A stretch of DNA of 18,572 nucleotides from Paludibacteraceae bacterium (GTDB lineage Bacteria; Bacteroidota; Bacteroidia; Bacteroidales; Paludibacteraceae), in NCBI GenBank assembly GCA_904502115.1, contig CAJGDW010000022.1:1-18572 (forward strand), read 5' to 3'. Shown in pieces: positions 15,101 to 18,572 of the stretch. How positions within the stretch are numbered: the first letter of the stretch is position 1; every line of letters begins with the position of its first letter. A program made the translations under genes and the position numbers. Below the pieces are notes generated by a model that was not told the origin of the DNA, searched no databases, and saw only the letters and a program-made list of their open reading frames with translations.

Positions 15101-15790
15101 ATGAAAAAAGTATTCTTATTTTCGTTACTGTTTACCGTCTCGGTTTGTATGGCATGGGCAAACAATGCCAAAGAAACCAACATGGGCGGAGAAATAGACA
15201 TTTACGCCACCTATACTCCCACAGAAAAGGTAACCCTGTTCTTGGGCGAAGAAATTTCATTTGCCAACTTTCTTACCCCAGAAAACGGTTTGTTCGATGC
15301 TTGCAACACGGTTATTGGAGCAACGTACACCCCTCACCCTAACATTGCACTAGAAGCCGCTTACGAATTTTTGTATACCAATGCTACAAGCATGGAACAC
15401 GTACTAAAACTATCGGCCATGCCGCAAGTTGCACTAGGCGACTTTTCGCTATCGCTCCAAGAAACGGGTCAAATGACATACGCAACACCCGAAAATGCCT
15501 ACTCGTGGCAATTGGTTTCTAAATTAACCCTTTCGTATGCCATCCCCAATACCCCTTTATCGCCCTACGCCTACGTTGAAATGACCAATCCATTAGCCTC
15601 ATCGGTCACTGAGCCTGTCGAAGTGCCCGCCAAAGAACAAAGTACCCCTTGGTACGACGAATTATGCTACAGAGCAGGGCTAGATTGGGCTGTAAACCAA
15701 CACAACACCCTAGGGTTGTACTATGAATTCTCTCATACACCCGATACCTACTTTCATTTAATCGGCATCGGCTATACATTATCGTTCTAA
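15101..15790 (+). CDS. DUF2490-like outer-membrane beta-barrel protein
   Basis: The 229-residue product has a signal peptide (MKKVFLFSLL, cleavage probably after AWA at residue 20). It is followed by alternating strands such as VTLFLGEEISFANF, IALEAAYEFLYT and NTLGLYYEFSH, and ends HLIGIGYTLSF with a terminal Phe, typical of outer-membrane barrels. Size and ending fit the DUF2490 family of Bacteroidota outer-membrane proteins, whose function is unknown. Residues 168-177 (SVTEPVEVPA) are encoded by a short palindromic repeat at 15602-15629 that recurs behind the feo genes. They fall in a hydrophilic stretch between two predicted strands, so they are probably in a loop that tolerates insertion. 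It has its own promoter, and feoAB follows after 47 bases with a separate minus-7 box. Confidence 0.7.
   Translation: MKKVFLFSLLFTVSVCMAWANNAKETNMGGEIDIYATYTPTEKVTLFLGEEISFANFLTPENGLFDACNTVIGATYTPHPNIALEAAYEFLYTNATSMEHVLKLSAMPQVALGDFSLSLQETGQMTYATPENAYSWQLVSKLTLSYAIPNTPLSPYAYVEMTNPLASSVTEPVEVPAKEQSTPWYDELCYRAGLDWAVNQHNTLGLYYEFSHTPDTYFHLIGIGYTLSF
15602..15629. repeat. REP-like palindromic repeat, copy 1 (in frame inside a CDS)
   Basis: This 28-base unit matches 18381-18408 at 25 positions. CGG-T-CACT (15603-15610) faces AGTG-C-CCG (15622-15629) around an 11-base loop containing GAGCCTGTCGA, with one T-C mismatch in the stem. In frame it encodes SVTEPVEVP plus the first base of an Ala codon. 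The core CTGAGC-TGTCGAAG is a sequence I know to be widely dispersed in bacterial genomes. Confidence 0.75.
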
Positions 15791-15816
15791 CAGTAGGTTT
15801 TTAAGCAGAAAAGCAG

Positions 15817-15824
15817 TAAATTTG
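15817..15824 (+). promoter_or_regulatory. Minus-7 box of feoAB
   Basis: TAAATTTG (15817-15824) matches TAnnTTTG and is 13 bases before the ATG. No proper TTG is found 18-20 bases upstream, where the sequence is GTTTTTAAG. Transcription from it would give a leader of fewer than ten bases. I saw no clear Fur- or DtxR-type operator. Confidence 0.45.
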
Positions 15825-15837
15825 ACCGTTGTAATTT

Positions 15838-18216
15838 ATGAAACTATCCGATATACAAACAGGCGAAAGTGCCATCATCACCAAGGTGCATGGAACAGGC
15901 AAATTCCGCAGACGCATCATCGAAATGGGATTTGCCAGAGGGCAAAAAGTGGAAGTGCTTATGGGCGCGCCACTCAAAGATCCTATTAAATACAAGGTAA
16001 TGGACTACGAGGTTTCGTTACGCAGAAACGAAGCTGCCCTTATCGAGGTAATGAGCATCAAAGAGGCCCAAGCAATCCATGCAACCGATTCGTATGGCGT
16101 TATCGAAGAAGACATCATCGAAAGCGTCAAGGCAAAAGGTAACACCATCAACATCGCCTTGGTGGGCAATCCCAATGCAGGCAAAACCTCGCTGTTCAAC
16201 TTGGCATCGGGTAGCCACGAGCACGTAGGCAACTACACCGGCGTAACAGTCGATTCCAAAGAGGGTCACTTAGACTACAAAGGGTATCGATTCAATATTT
16301 TCGACCTACCAGGCACCTATTCGCTAACCGCCTACTCGCCAGAAGAGGTATTTGTGCGCAAGCACCTCATCGAAGAGAAACCGGATATCATCATCAACAT
16401 TGTTTCGGCATCAAATTTAGAGCGCAATTTATACCTTACCGCTCAACTCATTGAGATGGACATACCCATGGTCATTGCCTTAAACATGTACGATGAGTTA
16501 GAAAAAAGCGGAGCAAAACTTGACTACAATGCCCTTTCAAGCATGTTGGGGATATCCATTGTACCCACTCAGGCCAAAGAAGGACTTTCCGAAAATAGCG
16601 GCATTTCAAACCTTTTTGATGCCGTTATTAGCACCTACGAGGGCAAAAACCCCATATCCAAACACATTCACATCAACCACGGTGGCGACTTGCAATTGGC
16701 CATCGACCGCATTAACAAACTGATAAAAGGCCCCAACAACTACCAAAGTTACATATCTAGCCGTTTCTATGCTATTAAATTTTTAGAAAACGACAAAGAG
16801 GCTGAAGATTTTATCCAAACATTGGGCAATGCCCAAGAAATCATCGATTTCAAAAACAAGGTAGTTCCTCACATCGAAAAAGAACTGGACGAAGATGTGG
16901 AATCGGCCATCATCAATGCCAAGTACGGATTTATCAACGGGGCGCTTAACGAAACCTATACCGAGCCCAAACGCAAAAATTCCGGCCTTACTCGCATCCT
17001 CGACCCCATTGTTACCAATAAATTTTTAGGGTATCCCATCTTTTTCCTATTCATGTGGTTAATGTTTGAGTGCACCTTTGTGCTAGGCGCTTATCCACAA
17101 GAATGGTTGGATGCTGGCATTGGTTACCTCAACGAATATTTGAGCGGTGTTTTGGCTCCAGGTCCACTCACCGACTTGTTGCTAGACGGTGTTATCAGTG
17201 GCGTAGGGGGTGTATTGGTTTTCTTGCCCAATATCCTTATTTTGTACTTCTTTATTTCGTTAATGGAAGACTCGGGTTACCTATCGCGCGCCGCCTTTAT
17301 TATGGACAAAATTATGCACAAAATGGGGTTGCACGGCAAATCGTTTGTACCCATGCTAATGGGATTTGGTTGCAACGTGCCTGCTATTATGGCCACCCGT
17401 ACCCTCGAAAGCAAGCACAGCCGCCTCATCACCATGCTGGTAATTCCGTTTATGTCTTGCACGGCTCGACTCCCCGTTTATGTACTGTTTTCTAAAATAT
17501 TCTTTCCCGATCATGCTTCTTCGGTGATGCTATTGCTGTACGCATTGGGCATTTTGGTGGCGGTTGTATCGGCACGCGTACTGAAGCGTTTTATGATAAA
17601 AGGCGACGAAACGCCCTTTGTTATGGAACTGCCCCCTTACCGCGTACCTACGCTAAAATCGGCCCTTCACCACATGTGGGAGAAATCGGTACAATACCTT
17701 AAAAAGATGGGGACCCTTATCCTTTTTGCCTCTATTATTATTTGGGCATTGGGCTACTTCCCCATGGCAAAAGACCAAGATGTTACCCCATCGGAACAAT
17801 TGGAACAAAGCTATATTGGCCAAATTGGCAAATTTATCGAACCTGTTATTGAACCCTTGGGTTACAACTGGAAAATGGGCGTTGGCATTGTGGCTGGTCT
17901 ACCTGCCAAAGAGCTAGTAGTAAGCACATTAAGCGTTCTTTATACCAACAGCGACGAAGAAACAGAAGAAAGCAACGTTTTGGCATCGGCCATGAAAAGC
18001 GAAATAAAAGCAGACGGCCAACCGCTATACACCCCTGCTACGGTACTATCCTACCTGGTGTTTATTTTGCTTTGCTTCCCCTGCGTAGCCACCATCATGG
18101 CCATCAAACATGAAAGTGGCAGCTGGCGATGGGCACTCTTCTCTGCCCTATACACCACAGGCGTGGCATGGATTATTGCCTTTGCTGTATATAAAATAGG
18201 GGGACTATTCCTATGA
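15838..18216 (+). CDS. feoB: Ferrous iron transporter, FeoA-FeoB fusion
   Basis: The 792-residue inner-membrane protein imports Fe2+. Residues 1 to about 75 are an SH3-like FeoA domain (MKLSDIQTGESA through VSLRRNEAALIEV), normally a separate protein. A linker leads to the G domain: GNPNAGKTS (G1, 110-118), NYTGVTV (G2, about 132-138), DLPGT (G3, 156-160) and NMYD (G4, 216-219). A helical region with acidic patches (about 265-380) follows, then the transmembrane part from about 395. The Gate regions include YLSRAAFIMD, FGCNVPAIMATR (Cys512) and SCTARLPVY (Cys541), both Cys being typical of FeoB. Fusion of FeoA to FeoB is common in Bacteroidota. Its last codons overlap the start of a small Cys-rich membrane protein (CTATGA). 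Iron-dependent control is expected, but no operator is recognised. Confidence 0.96.
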   Translation: MKLSDIQTGESAIITKVHGTGKFRRRIIEMGFARGQKVEVLMGAPLKDPIKYKVMDYEVSLRRNEAALIEVMSIKEAQAIHATDSYGVIEEDIIESVKAKGNTINIALVGNPNAGKTSLFNLASGSHEHVGNYTGVTVDSKEGHLDYKGYRFNIFDLPGTYSLTAYSPEEVFVRKHLIEEKPDIIINIVSASNLERNLYLTAQLIEMDIPMVIALNMYDELEKSGAKLDYNALSSMLGISIVPTQAKEGLSENSGISNLFDAVISTYEGKNPISKHIHINHGGDLQLAIDRINKLIKGPNNYQSYISSRFYAIKFLENDKEAEDFIQTLGNAQEIIDFKNKVVPHIEKELDEDVESAIINAKYGFINGALNETYTEPKRKNSGLTRILDPIVTNKFLGYPIFFLFMWLMFECTFVLGAYPQEWLDAGIGYLNEYLSGVLAPGPLTDLLLDGVISGVGGVLVFLPNILILYFFISLMEDSGYLSRAAFIMDKIMHKMGLHGKSFVPMLMGFGCNVPAIMATRTLESKHSRLITMLVIPFMSCTARLPVYVLFSKIFFPDHASSVMLLLYALGILVAVVSARVLKRFMIKGDETPFVMELPPYRVPTLKSALHHMWEKSVQYLKKMGTLILFASIIIWALGYFPMAKDQDVTPSEQLEQSYIGQIGKFIEPVIEPLGYNWKMGVGIVAGLPAKELVVSTLSVLYTNSDEETEESNVLASAMKSEIKADGQPLYTPATVLSYLVFILLCFPCVATIMAIKHESGSWRWALFSALYTTGVAWIIAFAVYKIGGLFL

Positions 18217-18365
18217 TTTTTCAGTGGATAGTAGTTGCTGTACTTATACTTTTCGCCCTCGTTTTTGCAGGGCGAAAGGTTTACAGCACCATCAAAGGCC
18301 GTAATAAATGCGCCTGCTGCACCAAAGATTGCCCGTTAAAACAGTCGCTTGCCGCTCGTCGCTAG
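18213..18365 (+). CDS. FeoB-associated Cys-rich membrane protein (50 residues)
   Basis: The ATG at 18213 overlaps the feoB stop by four bases (ATGA), so it is translated by coupling. The 50-residue product has one transmembrane segment (about residues 3-19, VVAVLILFALVF) followed by a basic stretch. A cytoplasmic-looking tail carries CACC-T-K-DCPL (Cys33, Cys35, Cys36, Cys40). Small proteins of this form regularly follow feoB in Bacteroidota and Firmicutes and are annotated as FeoB-associated Cys-rich membrane proteins. They are suspected to take the place of FeoC or to handle iron or redox signals; the role is not established. The tail after Cys40 ends in SLAARR and runs into a local direct repeat (AGTCGCTTG at 18343-18351 and 18364-18372), so the last residues may be non-conserved. 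Confidence 0.85.
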   Translation: MIFQWIVVAVLILFALVFAGRKVYSTIKGRNKCACCTKDCPLKQSLAARR

Positions 18366-18379
18366 TCGCTTGTCTTTAA

Positions 18380-18410
18380 TTCGGTCCCTGAGCTTGTCGA
18401 AGGGCCCGAA
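18380..18410. repeat. REP-like palindromic repeat, copy 2 (behind the feo genes)
   Basis: TTCGG-T-CCCT (18380-18389) pairs with AGGG-C-CCGAA (18401-18410), giving nine base pairs with one T-C mismatch and an 11-base loop. It lies 14 bases after the stop of the small Cys-rich gene. It could help end or stabilise the feo transcript, but no T-tract follows. It shares 25 of 28 bases with the copy at 15602-15629. Confidence 0.75.
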
Positions 18411-18471
18411 CCACTGCTTCTTCGTTTCGGCGCTTCATCTTCCGACTTGGTTTATGAAATAATTACACATA

Positions 18472-18518
18472 CAAAAACTACAAAATGTGAACTCGCTTCG
18501 CTCAAACAACACATTTTG
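18472..18518 (-). terminator. Terminator-like hairpin at the right edge
   Basis: CAAAATGTG (18481-18489) and CACATTTTG (18510-18518) form a perfect 9-bp inverted repeat with a 20-base loop containing CGCTTCGC. On the minus strand TAGTTTTTGT follows, and the stem begins one base after a TAA stop (18522-18520), as for a terminator of a gene entering from the right. On the plus strand GTTTTT occurs six bases after the stem, so it could also serve the feo operon. Bases 18411-18471 show no feature. Confidence 0.5.
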
Positions 18519-18519
18519 C

Positions 18520-18570
18520 TTAACGTTTTTGCACATATAAATCTTTTTCCGACCTCCACCAAATGTCGTC
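18520..18570 (-). CDS. Possible C-terminal fragment of an unidentified gene
   Basis: A minus-strand frame entering from the right edge reads DDIWWRSEKDLYVQKR and stops at TAA (18522-18520). The mix of Trp, charged and Tyr residues looks like real protein, and a terminator-like hairpin follows immediately. Only 16 codons are visible, so I cannot assign a family. A second minus-strand frame across the same bases stays open longer but runs through the hairpin and looks non-coding. Confidence 0.35.
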   Translation of the reverse strand, partial: DDIWWRSEKDLYVQKR

Positions 18571-18572
18571 AG

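Noticed and set aside
18343..18372. Direct repeat AGTCGCTTG as a mobile-element target-site duplication
   Set aside because: The copies are only 12 bases apart with nothing inserted between them. It is more likely local slippage or chance.
1..18572. CRISPR arrays, insertion sequences, tRNA or rRNA genes
   Set aside because: No regularly spaced repeats, transposase-like proteins, cloverleaf sequences or rRNA-like stretches were seen on either strand.

Overview
The window looks like a chromosomal segment from an anaerobic member of the Bacteroidales (phylum Bacteroidota). Four things support this. The sdhCAB operon encodes a type-B enzyme with a single di-heme cytochrome subunit. FeoA is fused to FeoB. 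Several genes are preceded by the phylum's TAnnTTTG minus-7 promoter box, in three cases with a TTG/TTTG element 18-19 bases upstream and in a fourth with a 21-base spacer. Many products are lipoproteins or outer-membrane barrels. No mobile element, CRISPR array, tRNA or rRNA gene was found.

Layout. Bases 2-220 hold the C-terminus of TrmO on the plus strand, closed by a terminator hairpin. Bases 279-4453 form a minus-strand surface-lipoprotein block: two large tandem lipoproteins, each with two copies of the same Bacteroidota domain (four copies in all), and a small Thr-rich lipoprotein. Bases 4524-4628 are an imperfect palindromic element. Bases 4642-8191 are sdhC-sdhA-sdhB (minus strand), a menaquinone-linked succinate dehydrogenase/fumarate reductase whose flavoprotein has an unusual N-terminal helical extension. 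Bases 8192-8506 are a divergent control region with two back-to-back promoters, a dyad over one minus-33 element and a long hairpin in the rubrerythrin leader.

On the plus strand, rubrerythrin, a PAP2 phosphatase, mtaB and tgt follow almost without gaps (8507-12145). A putative porin is translationally coupled to a membrane-anchored solute-binding-like protein (12192-14983). A DUF2490-like barrel protein (15101-15790) and the ferrous iron system follow: a FeoA-FeoB fusion and an overlapping 50-residue Cys-rich membrane protein (15838-18365). The right edge may hold the last 16 codons of a minus-strand gene.

Themes. Anaerobic respiration (sdhCAB), peroxide defence (rubrerythrin) and ferrous iron uptake (feo) fit an anaerobe that meets oxygen. 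TrmO and MtaB both modify t6A at tRNA position 37, and Tgt acts at position 34. The most notable non-gene signal is a pair of short palindromic repeats. One lies in frame inside the DUF2490-like gene and the other lies behind the feo genes; a compensatory base-pair change keeps the hairpin in both.
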